Counted from the stretch's first letter, positions 25,174-34,676 are shown. The stretch is DNA of 54,920 nt from Candidatus Heimdallarchaeota archaeon (GCA_019056785.1 DXJV01000082.1:1-54920); one strand, 5' to 3'. The notes: generated by a model not told the origin, from the letters alone. Program-made: numbers and translations.

Positions 25174-26817
25174 CTACTTTCCAGGGCAAACTTTGGCGAT
25201 TTCTGGGGCGATTTTCTCTGCATAGGCTTTGTCAAAATGCTTACTAAAGTCCTCCGCAAGTTTTCTTGCACGTTCTTCAAAGGCTTCCTTGTCGCTCCAA
25301 GTATTCTTGGGCCAGAGAACTTCATCAGGGACACCTTTGCAGCTTTTGGGAACCATAAGATGGAAAATCGCATCTTCTTGATATTCTACATCCTCGAGCT
25401 CCCCTTTAAGAGCTGCATCAACAAGTCGCCTTGTGAGGGTAATGTCCATTCGTTCACCAACACCATAGGGGCCACCACTCCAGCCGGTATTGATGAGATA
25501 AACTTGTGTTCCGTGTTTTTTCATTTTCTCGCCAAGTAAGGAAGCATAAACATCTGGATTTCGTGGCATGAACGGTTCACCAAAGAACCTCGAAAAGGTT
25601 GAGACCGGGTCCACTATTCCTGTTTCTGTTCCTGCTAATTTACTTGTATAGCCCATCAAGAACCAGAGCATTGCTTGTTCCGGTGTTAGCTTGGCAATTG
25701 GTGGAAGGACACCGTTTGCATCTGCTGTTAAGAACAAAATTGTCTTTGGATGTCTCCCTACTGGTGGCATTTTAATATTTGATAAGAAGGTTAATGGATA
25801 AGAACCGCGTGAGTTTGGTGTTAAACGATCATCAAAGAAATCGATTGACCCATCAGGATACATCATTGTATTCTCGAAAATGGCCCCATGATTCAAATAA
25901 TCATCCTCATGCATCATGGCATTATAAATTTCGGGTTCTTTGTCTTTCCGCAAATTGATCAATTTAGCATAACAGCCATACTCAAAATTTGCAATGCCAT
26001 TATCATTCCATCCATGCTCATCATCTCCTAGAAGAGCACGAGAAGGATCTGCAGAAAGAGTTGTTTTTCCTGTTCCAGAGAGCCCGAGCAACAGTGCAGT
26101 ATCACCATTTGGTCCCTCATTGGCAGAGCAATGGAGAGGAAGAATGCCCTCTTCAGGAAGCATGTAATTTAGAACTGTAAACATTAATTTCTTTATTGAC
26201 CCACAATAAGCAGAGCCAATTATTACCCCTAATCGACGGTCGAAATCCATGGCAACAATCATATTACTTGTTTGGCCATTTGGTAATTTCCGGAGGCGCC
26301 CCTCGTATTTTTTCGGGTTCAATTTATTATAGGGGAGTACTATCAAAGTAAACGGTTTATCTGCAAAAATACTCTTCTCAATGTCTTCTGGAAGCGGTCG
26401 AAACATGTTATAAGTAAAGAGCAAATGAAGTGCCCTATCACTAATCGTCTTCACTTTCACAGCATAAGAAGTATCCGCTATCAAGGATCTATCTGAGATG
26501 TAGATTTTTTCCTTGGCTTTCAAAAAGGACAGGGCATCTTCCCAAGCCATGTCAAATGTCTCTTCAGTAATGGGAATGCAATTTGGAGAGGTCCAATCAA
26601 TTGTATCCTCACTTTCCAGTCGTTTCACAATGACAGTGTCTTTTGGGCTCCTACCAGTAGATTCTGGGGGAGTCCATGTTGCAAGTGCACCATTTGCGCT
26701 CAAATAAGCTTCACGATTATCAAGTGATTCTTGAATTAATTCGCTTCGTTTGGGATTTGCAACCACATTTTTATGTGCTTTTATCATTTTTTCAAGGTTT
26801 CTTACTAGGTCCATCAC
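25174..26817 (-). CDS. pckA: Phosphoenolpyruvate carboxykinase (ATP)
   Basis: A 547-residue ATP-type PEP carboxykinase. G-L-S-G-T-G-K-T at 245-252 is the P-loop, GDDEHGW at 264-270 the kinase-specific metal motif, and MLPEEGILPLHCSANEG and GCYAKLINL are conserved in the ATP group. The reaction is oxaloacetate + ATP to PEP + CO2 + ADP, the first step of gluconeogenesis, in the cytosol. Archaea more often use the unrelated-in-detail GTP enzyme, so a bacterial origin is plausible. It stands alone, with 106 bases to the HEAT-repeat gene and 128 to the coiled-coil gene upstream. Confidence 0.95.
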   Translation of the reverse strand: MMDLVRNLEKMIKAHKNVVANPKRSELIQESLDNREAYLSANGALATWTPPESTGRSPKDTVIVKRLESEDTIDWTSPNCIPITEETFDMAWEDALSFLKAKEKIYISDRSLIADTSYAVKVKTISDRALHLLFTYNMFRPLPEDIEKSIFADKPFTLIVLPYNKLNPKKYEGRLRKLPNGQTSNMIVAMDFDRRLGVIIGSAYCGSIKKLMFTVLNYMLPEEGILPLHCSANEGPNGDTALLLGLSGTGKTTLSADPSRALLGDDEHGWNDNGIANFEYGCYAKLINLRKDKEPEIYNAMMHEDDYLNHGAIFENTMMYPDGSIDFFDDRLTPNSRGSYPLTFLSNIKMPPVGRHPKTILFLTADANGVLPPIAKLTPEQAMLWFLMGYTSKLAGTETGIVDPVSTFSRFFGEPFMPRNPDVYASLLGEKMKKHGTQVYLINTGWSGGPYGVGERMDITLTRRLVDAALKGELEDVEYQEDAIFHLMVPKSCKGVPDEVLWPKNTWSDKEAFEERARKLAEDFSKHFDKAYAEKIAPEIAKVCPGK

Positions 26818-26945
26818 AGCAGCACTACCTTCTCAAATTTAACTTTATTTAGTATAATTTGAAACAGAGAAAAAAGAAAAGGAAGCTCTTTTAAAGTTTA
26901 TTTTAGTTTCTTGGAATTAACCTCTTCTAGCTTCATTAATTTTAT

Positions 26946-28634
26946 TCACTGATTTTTAGACTTGTTCTGTATCTTTAGAATCCGAACAATATCAACTATT
27001 ATGTAAACCATATAACTCAAAACTGTCAAACCAAAAAAGACGAGAAAACTGATGAAAACAGGATTTCCGGTAAAGGAAGCAAAATTCAAGACTAAAAGAA
27101 TTGAGGTAACAATTGTTAGTGGAGTAACAATAGCTAAGAAAGCGATTCTTTGCGGGGATCTTATGAGACGTTGCATTATCGTTTCCTTTTTATTTGTCTC
27201 TGCCTTTACATCCTCGAGTTCTTGTTCAAGACCATCAATTTTTGTCTGCATTTTTTCATATTCTTCTTGCAACGCATCACGTTCCTCTTCAAGGGCAACT
27301 TGCACTTTTGTTATTTCTTCAACAGTCAGTTCTTTTTCTTCTAAAGCTTTTTGAAGGGTTTCAATTTCTTGTTGCAAAACCATAAGCTCTTTTTTAGATT
27401 TTTCTCGCTCTTGATGAACTAGTTCCTGTACTTTCTGCTCATCAAGTAAGGTAGGTGAAGAAACTGTCACAGCTTTTGTTTGAACCTCTGTCAATTGCTT
27501 TTTAAGTTTTGTAATAGTGACTTTTTGTTTTTTAAGCTCGTTGCGCTTCTTTTTGAGATTTGTATTAAGCGTTTTAACCTTCTTCTCAACTTTTGTTAGG
27601 GACTTTTTCGTTTTTGCCAGCTCTTGTTCGAGAGAACTCTTCTCTTCTTGTAATAAAGCGATCTGTTCGTTTTTTAAAGCCAATTCTGCTGGTGAAATTT
27701 CGCTTTCTTTCGCTTCAGTGCTTTTCTTCTCGAGTGTTTTAAGCTCATCATCCTTTTGTTTTAACTCATCTTTATATGTTTTAACTGTAGACTCTAGTTC
27801 TTTTACCTGCTCCTCGAGTTTGATTCTTTGCGTAAGCTCAATTTTAAGCCGGTCTTCGAGTCGGGCAACTTTATCCTCTAAGGTAGAGGAACCTTCGAAT
27901 TTAACATTTGTTAGCTCTTTTTCTGCTTGTGAGAGCTCTTCTTTTAGAGAAGCAATTTTTTCATCTTTACGCTCTAATTCGTTTTCTTTTTTCTTGAGTG
28001 AATTTTTCGTATCCTTGAGAAGTTCTTCCAACTGTTGCTTCTCTTGAGAGAGGTCTCCGATTTCTTCTTGTAACGACTCAATTTCGAGCCGTTGTTGAGC
28101 TAGCACCTCTCCATGTTCTAATACTTGTTTTTCATAGTTTTCAATTGTTTCTTTTTGCTCGTCGATCAATTCCTGGAGACGGCTAAAGTCATCCATATTG
28201 TCTTCACTTAATTCATCGATATTTGCTCTCACTGTGGATAACTCTTTCTCTTTTTCAGCAAGTTGTTTAAGCAAATTTTCGACTTCTTTTTCGAGTTCTA
28301 AAATCCTTTCTCGAACTTCAATATCTATATTCACATTACTCGTCAAAGCACTGTTAATCGCATCCCTGAGGATATTTGTACCGTTTTCAGATGTATCAGT
28401 TAATAGTTGTTTGACGAGTTCTTTTTCGACATCTTTAATTTTATTTAAAACGTTGTTAACCTCTTGGGGATTGTAAGAGGATTTTGAGCCGGAAAATAAG
28501 GCGTTTGTTTTTTCTTCAAAGTTTGCTAGAAACGACATCTCTAAATTTGTACGCAAGTTTTGCATTTCTTCAAGGAAACGGAGAATAGAACGTTTTTTAA
28601 TAGTATCAATATTTTCTGTATTTATTTCAGACAT
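26946..28634 (-). CDS. Long coiled-coil protein with a C-terminal membrane anchor
   Basis: A 562-residue protein. After a helical N-terminus (1-90, IRKRSILRFLEEM-type), an almost unbroken heptad pattern of Leu, Glu and Lys runs from about 100 to 480 (LEKEVENLLKQLAEKEKEL, LEDRLKIELTQRIKLEEQVKELE, KKVKTLNTNLKKKRNEL). Two hydrophobic helices follow (about 494-519 and 524-549) with a short charged tail (RILKIQNKSKNQ). It is thus a rod of about 55 nm at most, fixed to the membrane at its C-terminal end, as in eukaryotic tethers such as golgins. That is a likeness of plan only; no sequence relation is claimed. It has no catalytic motif. Unlike SMC proteins it lacks Walker motifs. Confidence 0.75.
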   Translation of the reverse strand: MSEINTENIDTIKKRSILRFLEEMQNLRTNLEMSFLANFEEKTNALFSGSKSSYNPQEVNNVLNKIKDVEKELVKQLLTDTSENGTNILRDAINSALTSNVNIDIEVRERILELEKEVENLLKQLAEKEKELSTVRANIDELSEDNMDDFSRLQELIDEQKETIENYEKQVLEHGEVLAQQRLEIESLQEEIGDLSQEKQQLEELLKDTKNSLKKKENELERKDEKIASLKEELSQAEKELTNVKFEGSSTLEDKVARLEDRLKIELTQRIKLEEQVKELESTVKTYKDELKQKDDELKTLEKKSTEAKESEISPAELALKNEQIALLQEEKSSLEQELAKTKKSLTKVEKKVKTLNTNLKKKRNELKKQKVTITKLKKQLTEVQTKAVTVSSPTLLDEQKVQELVHQEREKSKKELMVLQQEIETLQKALEEKELTVEEITKVQVALEEERDALQEEYEKMQTKIDGLEQELEDVKAETNKKETIMQRLIRSPQRIAFLAIVTPLTIVTSILLVLNFASFTGNPVFISFLVFFGLTVLSYMVYIIVDIVRILKIQNKSKNQ

Positions 28635-28924
28635 TTACTAGCACCCTTAAAATTTGTGTTTAAATGGATTAATCATGAAAGCAAACCCAACTTTTACAGT
28701 AAATTCTCTTAGAAGTCCATTTCAGACTTTTTAATACAATAATAAGCATCATTAAAAAGACTTATTTTTGGGGAAAAATGCCCTAATGAAAGTTCGGTAA
28801 TAGAAGAGTCCAATTCTTTTACAAGAGATACTTTTGATGATATTTGTAAAAAGTTTTTTATGGTCGCATCTATCCCAATATCAATGAATGCCAACATAAA
28901 TTTGTTAAGGCAGGGTAATCATCA

Positions 28925-29584
28925 ATGAGCGAAGGAATACAAGCAACACGAATGAATTTAATGCGACTCCGTGATAGACACAAGCTTGCTGAAAAAGGGC
29001 ATGACTTATTGCAAGAAAAACTGGACTCATTAGTTATCCGTTTCTTTGAGGTCGTTGATACGATCCGTGGTTTACGAGAAGAAACAGCTGTTCTCACAAA
29101 GAAAGCACAAGATGCCCTTATTGAAGCTCAAATGGTTGTAGGACCACTACGAATGCGTGAAATAGCTTTTGCTGCACCGGAAATTTGGAAGATTGAAGCC
29201 TATGAATCCAATGTTGCAGGTGTTGTGGTTCCAAAATTGGAACTCGAGAAGACTAGAGATGATGCCCAAACGAAATTGTTTTACGGTTTTCAGGATTCAA
29301 GTTCTCAAATTGATAATACCACTGAAGCATATAGGCTAGCCATTGAGAAAATTGTTGTCCTTGCTGAAACACTTGCCATGCTGACTATTTTAGGGGAAGC
29401 TATCACAGAGACTAAAAGAAGGGTTAATGCTCTTCGTTTTATTTTAATTCCCCGCCTGAAAAAACAAATCGCTTTCATTGAAATGACACTGGAAGAGCAA
29501 GAAAGAGAACAATTTGCTCAGCTTAAAAAGATAAAAGAAAAATTAAAGAAAAAAGCAGAAGCAAAACATGCTTCATTAAAATAG
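28925..29584 (+). CDS. atpD: A-type (V/A-type) ATP synthase subunit D
   Basis: A 219-residue subunit D of the archaeal A1AO ATP synthase. The N-terminal helix (TRMNLMRLRDRHKLAEKGHDLLQEKLDSLVIRFFEV) and the C-terminal helix (TKRRVNALRFILIPRLKKQIAFIEMTLEEQEREQFAQLKKIK) are the long antiparallel coiled coil that forms the central rotor shaft. Subunit D turns inside the A3B3 head and couples proton or sodium flow to ATP synthesis. The Arg-Leu-x-Ala-Leu-x-x-x-x-x-P pattern in the C-terminal helix is highly conserved. No other ATP synthase gene lies in the window, so this subunit is apart from the usual operon. Confidence 0.95.
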   Translation: MSEGIQATRMNLMRLRDRHKLAEKGHDLLQEKLDSLVIRFFEVVDTIRGLREETAVLTKKAQDALIEAQMVVGPLRMREIAFAAPEIWKIEAYESNVAGVVVPKLELEKTRDDAQTKLFYGFQDSSSQIDNTTEAYRLAIEKIVVLAETLAMLTILGEAITETKRRVNALRFILIPRLKKQIAFIEMTLEEQEREQFAQLKKIKEKLKKKAEAKHASLK

Positions 29585-29615
29585 AAGAAAAAAAGGGGCA
29601 GAGCACTTTCAATTC

Positions 29616-30830
29616 TTAGGTAAAGAAGTGTTCCTTTGTCCCGGTGTCTGCTTTTACTTTACCCATAACTTTAGCAACAGCTTTTTTGAACTCTGTGTCA
29701 GAGATATGGTCTTTATCCTGTCTAACAGCAAACATTCCGGCTTCTGTGCAAATATTCTTTATATCTGCCCCTGAAGCACCTTCTGTCATGCTCACTAAGA
29801 CGTCGAGATCAACGGTATCATCCAAAGCCATTTTTCTTGTATGAATCTTGAAAATTTCTTTTCGAGCTTTTGCATTTGGCATGCCGATTTCAATGACACG
29901 ATCAAATCGCCCTGGACGGAGCAATGCAGGATCTAAGATATCCGGTCTATTTGTCGCTGCAATAACACGAACATTTCCTCGAACGTCAAAACCGTCAAGA
30001 TTACTTAATAATTGCATTAACGTTCGTTGAACTTCTCTGTCACCGCTGGTTGCAATATCTAGCCGGCGGGAGCCGATAGCATCGAGTTCATCAATGAACA
30101 AGATGGTCGGGGAACGTTCTTCTGCAAATTCGAATATTTCTCGAACGAGTCGTGCTCCTTCACCGATAAATTTCTGGACCAGTTCACTACCAATAACACG
30201 AATAAATGTTGCATTTGTTTCATGAGCAACTGCTCGTGCGAGGAGTGTTTTCCCTGTTCCGGGCGGTCCATAAAGCATCACTCCTTTTGGAGGTGAAATA
30301 CCAACCTTTTCAAAGAGTTCTGGCTTTGTTAACGGAAGCTCAACGGTTTCCCGTAATTCTAAGATTTGCTCCTCGAGTCCGCCGATATCTTCATAGGAAA
30401 CTTCAGGTGCATCCTCAACTTCCATAGCTGAGACCATCGGATCTTTTTGTTGAGGTAATACTTCTACAATTGCGAAGTTTCTTTGGTTTAAGGCAACTCG
30501 TGAGTTTGGTTTTAAGAGGTCTTTACTAATTGATTTTATGACATTCACAACAAAACTGGGACCACTCGAACTCCGAACGATCGCTCTGCCATCATCTAGC
30601 AAGTCAACTAACGTGCCAGTAATGAGCGGGCTTCGCTTCATTTGTTCTAAGTCATTTCGCATGGAGGCAATTTCTCGTTCCATGCGCATACGCTCATTAT
30701 CAATTAACTGCTTTTCTGTCTCGAGCGTACGGATTTTTCTTTCTAAATGACGAGTGTAGGACAATAGATAACTACGATCTTTTTCGGCAATGTCCTTGCT
30801 CTCGTCTTCCTGGTCAACTTCAGGAGTCAT
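29616..30830 (-). CDS. pan: Proteasome-activating nucleotidase (PAN)
   Basis: A 404-residue AAA+ ATPase that unfolds proteins and feeds them to the 20S proteasome. N-terminal coiled coil at about 20-66, OB domain at about 67-135, AAA+ from about 145. Walker A is GPPGTGKT at 188-195, the pore loop FIGEG, Walker B with the catalytic acid pair FIDELD at 245-250, the sensor ATNRPD, and arginine fingers R295 and R298 in LLRPGRFD. The C-terminus ends in HFFT, with Phe where the HbYX motif has Tyr; the last three residues fit the Hb-aromatic-X rule for opening the proteasome gate. It is close in length to other archaeal PAN proteins. Confidence 0.95.
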   Translation of the reverse strand: MTPEVDQEDESKDIAEKDRSYLLSYTRHLERKIRTLETEKQLIDNERMRMEREIASMRNDLEQMKRSPLITGTLVDLLDDGRAIVRSSSGPSFVVNVIKSISKDLLKPNSRVALNQRNFAIVEVLPQQKDPMVSAMEVEDAPEVSYEDIGGLEEQILELRETVELPLTKPELFEKVGISPPKGVMLYGPPGTGKTLLARAVAHETNATFIRVIGSELVQKFIGEGARLVREIFEFAEERSPTILFIDELDAIGSRRLDIATSGDREVQRTLMQLLSNLDGFDVRGNVRVIAATNRPDILDPALLRPGRFDRVIEIGMPNAKARKEIFKIHTRKMALDDTVDLDVLVSMTEGASGADIKNICTEAGMFAVRQDKDHISDTEFKKAVAKVMGKVKADTGTKEHFFT

Positions 30831-30921
30831 ATTTTTACATTTCTCCGATTTTTACCCTTATGAATTTATTTTCATACTCCAAGATAAAAATGTATGTGTA
30901 TAGACGAATAGTTACCAACTT

Positions 30922-31443
30922 TCACAAGTTTTTACTACTACTATCTCGAGTTTCCAGCATTATTTCTTTCTTCATTTTAATGCCGGTGCGGTTTTTTGGA
31001 TAGTAATTCGCTATTCGTGCAACTTCTTTGTAGCCCAATTTTTCGTAGAGGTGTTTTGCAGCGTAATTCTGTTCATAAACTACCAATTCAATTGTAATTT
31101 TCTTCTGCTGTCTAATATTTTTTACTTTTAATTTTAAAATGCGTTCAAATTCGAGCATCAGCTGTTTGCCTATCCCTTGATTTTGTCTTTCAGGGGCAAC
31201 ATTAATGGTTATTATTTCATAATTATTCTGATTGTTTAAATAGCCGATAATAAATCCGACAAGCATTCTTTCTCCCTGAGAAGTGCCTTCTTCTGCAACG
31301 AGGAAAATTTCACCTCTTTGCCCCATTAAAAATAAGTAGAAAAGGTCCTTCTCAAATCGGAGGTCCTCCTCGAAGCATTGCAATTCGATTTCATAGACCT
31401 CATGGATGTCGAATATAGTTGCCGGACGTATTTCTATTGCCAT
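30922..31443 (-). CDS. rimI: RimI/Naa10-like protein N-terminal acetyltransferase (GNAT)
   Basis: A 173-residue GNAT using the ATG at 31443; a TTG four codons upstream is possible. Motif A is INVAPERQNQGIGKQLM (QNQGIG at 87-92) and the family's C-terminal marks are LVVYEQNYAAKHLYEKLGYKEVARIANYY, with the Tyr pair typical of RimI/Ard1 enzymes. Archaeal members acetylate the N-terminal amine of many proteins and of the ribosomal protein. It is separated from the PAN gene by 91 bases on the same strand, and diverges from a membrane coiled-coil gene 120 bases away. Confidence 0.85.
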   Translation of the reverse strand: MAIEIRPATIFDIHEVYEIELQCFEEDLRFEKDLFYLFLMGQRGEIFLVAEEGTSQGERMLVGFIIGYLNNQNNYEIITINVAPERQNQGIGKQLMLEFERILKLKVKNIRQQKKITIELVVYEQNYAAKHLYEKLGYKEVARIANYYPKNRTGIKMKKEIMLETRDSSSKNL

Positions 31444-31562
31444 TTTTGATGCCAAATACTAACTTATAAAACAAGTCAATAAATTTATGCTTGGATTTTT
31501 TTGATAAAAATTTGTTTATTCCTAACGAAAGCTTTAAGTTTACCAAGAGAAGAAACATTATT

Positions 31563-32888
31563 ATGCAGAAAGAAACCTCTGTTGAATCCCCGAAAAGGAC
31601 TTTGCTAAAAGATTGGTTAAACGATCGGAAATATCCATTGAGTGCCATTGTGGGACTTATTGTTCTCGTTGGAGCGACAATTATCATCCATTTCTATCGG
31701 GGGACAAAGCCTTGGCTTGAGATTTTTGCTTATCCATTATTACTCTATTTCATCTTTCAACAAGTGTTAAGTGGTTTTGGTTTTATTACTGGGTATATCC
31801 CCATTGCTATTGATATTATTAATTGGTTGACAAAAACTTCCAAGAAAAAATCATTTGATAAAGAAGAGATTGAGCAACTCGAGACTGAGCTCAAACAAAT
31901 TGAAGCATATGAAAAACGCGAACAAACTGAACTTGCTCAGCGAGAAGAAAAACTTGCGAAAAAAATGGAAGAATTAGCGACCAAGAAAGAAAGTGGCAGA
32001 TGGTCTGGCTGGAAGTTAAAGCGAGAGACGAAGAAGGTTGCAAAAGAAAAAGCAAAAATAGAAAAGGAGAAGAAGGAACTTGAAGGAAAGTTCAAGGTAC
32101 GAAAGGAGAAAATTAAGAAGAAGTTAAAAGAATATCGTGGAAAGCTTTCTGAAAAGATAATTACCAAACAGGAGCAAATTGAACCTCATAAATTCAAGTT
32201 AATTATGTTGATTCCAATCTACATCATGCTGGGACTCGGAATTATTTTAGCGCTGATTGGCTTGATAAATCCCATCGTTCGCTGGGCAAGTGGCTATACA
32301 ATACCTACTTTAGATACGTTTGATATTATTAATGAATGGTATAAAGGCATCATTGCTGCCTGGGGTATCATTTCGTTTTACATCATCCCATCCATTCGGA
32401 TCCTAAAGGACCCATCAAAAGAATATATTCCCCGGATGATTGTAGTGGAAGAAAAAAGACGATTTCGACTCTTCCGCAGAAAGAAAAAAGAAGATATCAA
32501 GACAATATTAAACAGGCAATTTGAAGATCTCAGAAAATATTATTGGGACATTAAACAACTCATTGGGAAAGCTCTCCTCATACCGATTGGTCTTTCCATG
32601 TTAATTGCCGCCCCTCTAGGAGCAATGTCTGTGACATTAGGCATACAAACATCCATCCGCCGGAAGAAAACACAGCCTCATGAACTAGTTGTCTTAATAC
32701 TAGTCGCAATTGCTTTAATTTGCATGGTTGTTCCAACGTACTTCTCCTTCTTTGCAAGGTTCTTAAAGAACATTCACCCAATAATTCCGATTTTATTAAA
32801 AATCATCTATATTCCCTTCCTTATCCTATCATTTATCTTGTTCATGCGACAACCAATTGCAAGTATTAAAACAGTTGATGAAAATTAA
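31563..32888 (+). CDS. Polytopic membrane protein with an inserted cytosolic coiled coil
   Basis: A 441-residue membrane protein of unknown family, using the ATG at 31563 (MQKETSVES); an in-frame TTG 24 codons upstream is possible but would overlap the neighbour's promoter. Two or three helices (about 26-45, 52-68, 72-90) lead to a charged heptad stretch of about 120 residues (KEEIEQLETELKQIEAYEKREQTELAQREEKLAKK ... EKAKIEKEKKELEGKFKVRKEKIKKKLKE), then about five more helices (from 218). The insert faces the cytosol and probably forms a coiled coil. A basic stretch (RRFRLFRRKKKED) lies before the last helices. Its stop overlaps the convergent ITPase gene. Confidence 0.6.
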   Translation: MQKETSVESPKRTLLKDWLNDRKYPLSAIVGLIVLVGATIIIHFYRGTKPWLEIFAYPLLLYFIFQQVLSGFGFITGYIPIAIDIINWLTKTSKKKSFDKEEIEQLETELKQIEAYEKREQTELAQREEKLAKKMEELATKKESGRWSGWKLKRETKKVAKEKAKIEKEKKELEGKFKVRKEKIKKKLKEYRGKLSEKIITKQEQIEPHKFKLIMLIPIYIMLGLGIILALIGLINPIVRWASGYTIPTLDTFDIINEWYKGIIAAWGIISFYIIPSIRILKDPSKEYIPRMIVVEEKRRFRLFRRKKKEDIKTILNRQFEDLRKYYWDIKQLIGKALLIPIGLSMLIAAPLGAMSVTLGIQTSIRRKKTQPHELVVLILVAIALICMVVPTYFSFFARFLKNIHPIIPILLKIIYIPFLILSFILFMRQPIASIKTVDEN

Positions 32889-33457
32889 GGGGCAGTATAC
32901 TGTTCTTGCAAAAAGGCAGTAAGACGGTCTAATGCTCTGCGAAAAGCAGAGCGAGTATTCTTTTTTTCACGACCCATTTCAGCCCAAGTTCTTTTTTCAC
33001 CTTTCGGAATGAAAATTCGGTCGAAATGCCAGCCTTCTCCTCTTGGCTTTTCAGCAATAGTTCCTTCATCTTTTTCAACAAAAATATGTGGGGAACACTC
33101 TTCAGCACAAAAAGCGATTGCAGCCACAAAAAATGCTCGCCGGTCCTCTTCACCTTCTAAAAGCTTTACCAGCCCCTTCTGCCCTATTGTTTCATTTACA
33201 AACTTTACTAATGCGCCTGGGAAATTTCTTAAGGCAACAATTTCTAACCCACTATCCGAAACAACAACAGGCCGCTTTAATTGTTTATATGCTTGTATTG
33301 CCTTAAAAGCGACAACTTCCTCAACCGAGAGTGTTTGAATTTCGAGCAACTCAAGTGTGGCATCAAATTCTAATTGAAAGCTTTTGCCTAACATCGTTTT
33401 AATGTCAGCTATTTTTTCTTTATTTTTCGTGACAAAGGTCAACGTATTTTTTTTCAT
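32885..33457 (-). CDS. XTP/dITP diphosphatase (HAM1/RdgB family)
   Basis: A 190-residue member of the ITPase family. The N-terminal FVTKNKEKIADIK is the substrate base-binding motif T-x-N-x-x-K, followed by the acidic SDSGLEIVALRNFPGA (metal and hinge, about 72-87) and GEGWHFDRIFIPKGEKRTWAEM (the F-x-Y/W-D-x-x-F region). These enzymes remove non-canonical XTP and ITP by hydrolysing them to monophosphates and pyrophosphate in the cytosol. The length is slightly short of bacterial RdgB but normal. The start lies 30 bases after the ABC permease stop on the same strand. Confidence 0.88.
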   Translation of the reverse strand: MKKNTLTFVTKNKEKIADIKTMLGKSFQLEFDATLELLEIQTLSVEEVVAFKAIQAYKQLKRPVVVSDSGLEIVALRNFPGALVKFVNETIGQKGLVKLLEGEEDRRAFFVAAIAFCAEECSPHIFVEKDEGTIAEKPRGEGWHFDRIFIPKGEKRTWAEMGREKKNTRSAFRRALDRLTAFLQEQYTAP

Positions 33458-33487
33458 AACGAGTCACCTACTGGTCTGGCCACTTTT

Positions 33488-34669
33488 TTAGAGCTTTTCC
33501 CATCGTGTTAGAAAGTTGCCAACGATTAACAAAACTAACCCTATAATTAGAGTAATACCTATATTGAGCCATGCTTGTGAATAATTATTAGTAATCATGC
33601 TTGCGCGCAAAGCTTCAATAACATAGGTCAATGGTGAAAACTTCGATAGGATGGTTAAAATTTTAATACTCGAGATATCGAAAAACACACCACTTAGAAT
33701 CATCAATGGTATGACCACAGCAAGAGAAATGAGAAGTGAGCTACGGGGGTTTTTAGTAAACAAACTTATCATGAGCCCTATGCTCGTAAAAAGTATTACA
33801 CCTGTGAAAATGATGGGCAAAAGCATCGCATTAATGCTGGTCAGACTAAAGCCAAAGAAAAACCAGCCGGCTAAAATCGAGAGAAAAGTCGCCAAGAATG
33901 TGATAATGAAATGAAAAGTTATTTCTGAAGTTTGAAATTCAAAATGGGTTAAGGGAGTAGTGGCGAATTTCTTGAAGATGCCGATTTTTTTGTAATGAGA
34001 CTGCCGCATAACTGTACCTATCAGCGCGATGTTCATAATAACAACACCAATAATGCCCGGTAAGAAGAAATCAATATAATTAATATTATTCGAATAAAAA
34101 ACCTCTGTTTCAAGATTCACCAAAGGAGAAGAGTTATTTCTCTCAAGGTTAAATTCATTGATAACATTGCCCACTAAACGAACAATCCTATCGGAACTAC
34201 TTACATAGGGATTTACGAAGAGAATTACTTCAGAATATCCATTGATAATCGAATTTTCAAACCAGTGTTGAGGGATAACAAGACATGCATGAATTTGATT
34301 TTGTTCCATGAATTCTTTCGGGTCAACTGTGAGGTCAGTCAAATAACTTACCCGTAAAAACTGATTCGCTTCCAGCTTCTGTATTAGCTCCTCGGAGACA
34401 ATTGAATTATCATGATTTTGAACTGTGAGATCATATCTGAATGATTGTTGTTTGGCAAAAATCGAGCCAAAAAGTAAGAGAATTATTAGGGGCAAAGCAA
34501 AGAAGAGAAAGATGGTGAGACGAGAACGAAAGGTCAAAATGGCAGTTATCTTTATTTGAGAATTTATCCTTCGTGAGCTGTTTTTCAAGTGCTTGAAAAT
34601 TTGCTTGAGCTTCTTCTGCAAAGGCTCCTTCTTTTGCTCGTTTTTATTGATCTTATTTTCTTCAGCCAT
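33488..34669 (-). CDS. ABC-2 type transporter permease
   Basis: A 393-residue ABC-2 permease. One N-terminal helix (about 45-75) is followed by an outer domain of about 120 residues (NHDNSIVSEELIQKL ... HACLVIPQHWFEN) and five helices in the C-terminal half (about 200-385). TTPLTHFEFQTSEI is the family's cytosolic contact loop. The N-terminal 40 residues are very basic. It is the third gene of an ATPase-permease-permease operon and is paralogous to the second (34677-35861). Such heterodimer permeases export drugs, lipids or glycans. The substrate is unknown. The gap to the upstream permease is seven bases. Confidence 0.85.
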   Translation of the reverse strand: MAEENKINKNEQKKEPLQKKLKQIFKHLKNSSRRINSQIKITAILTFRSRLTIFLFFALPLIILLLFGSIFAKQQSFRYDLTVQNHDNSIVSEELIQKLEANQFLRVSYLTDLTVDPKEFMEQNQIHACLVIPQHWFENSIINGYSEVILFVNPYVSSSDRIVRLVGNVINEFNLERNNSSPLVNLETEVFYSNNINYIDFFLPGIIGVVIMNIALIGTVMRQSHYKKIGIFKKFATTPLTHFEFQTSEITFHFIITFLATFLSILAGWFFFGFSLTSINAMLLPIIFTGVILFTSIGLMISLFTKNPRSSLLISLAVVIPLMILSGVFFDISSIKILTILSKFSPLTYVIEALRASMITNNYSQAWLNIGITLIIGLVLLIVGNFLTRWEKL

Positions 34670-34676
34670 TTCTCAT

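Noticed and set aside
27517..28047. A 176-residue Ser/Phe-rich frame antisense to the coiled-coil gene
   Set aside because: It comes from Glu and Lys codons of the heptad repeats on the other strand.
28709..28897. A 62-residue minus-strand frame in the gap between the coiled-coil gene and ATPase subunit D
   Set aside because: No ribosome site, no recognisable domain and a normal gap length; the frame is probably chance in A/T-rich DNA. It is the best candidate for a missed gene in that gap, at low confidence.
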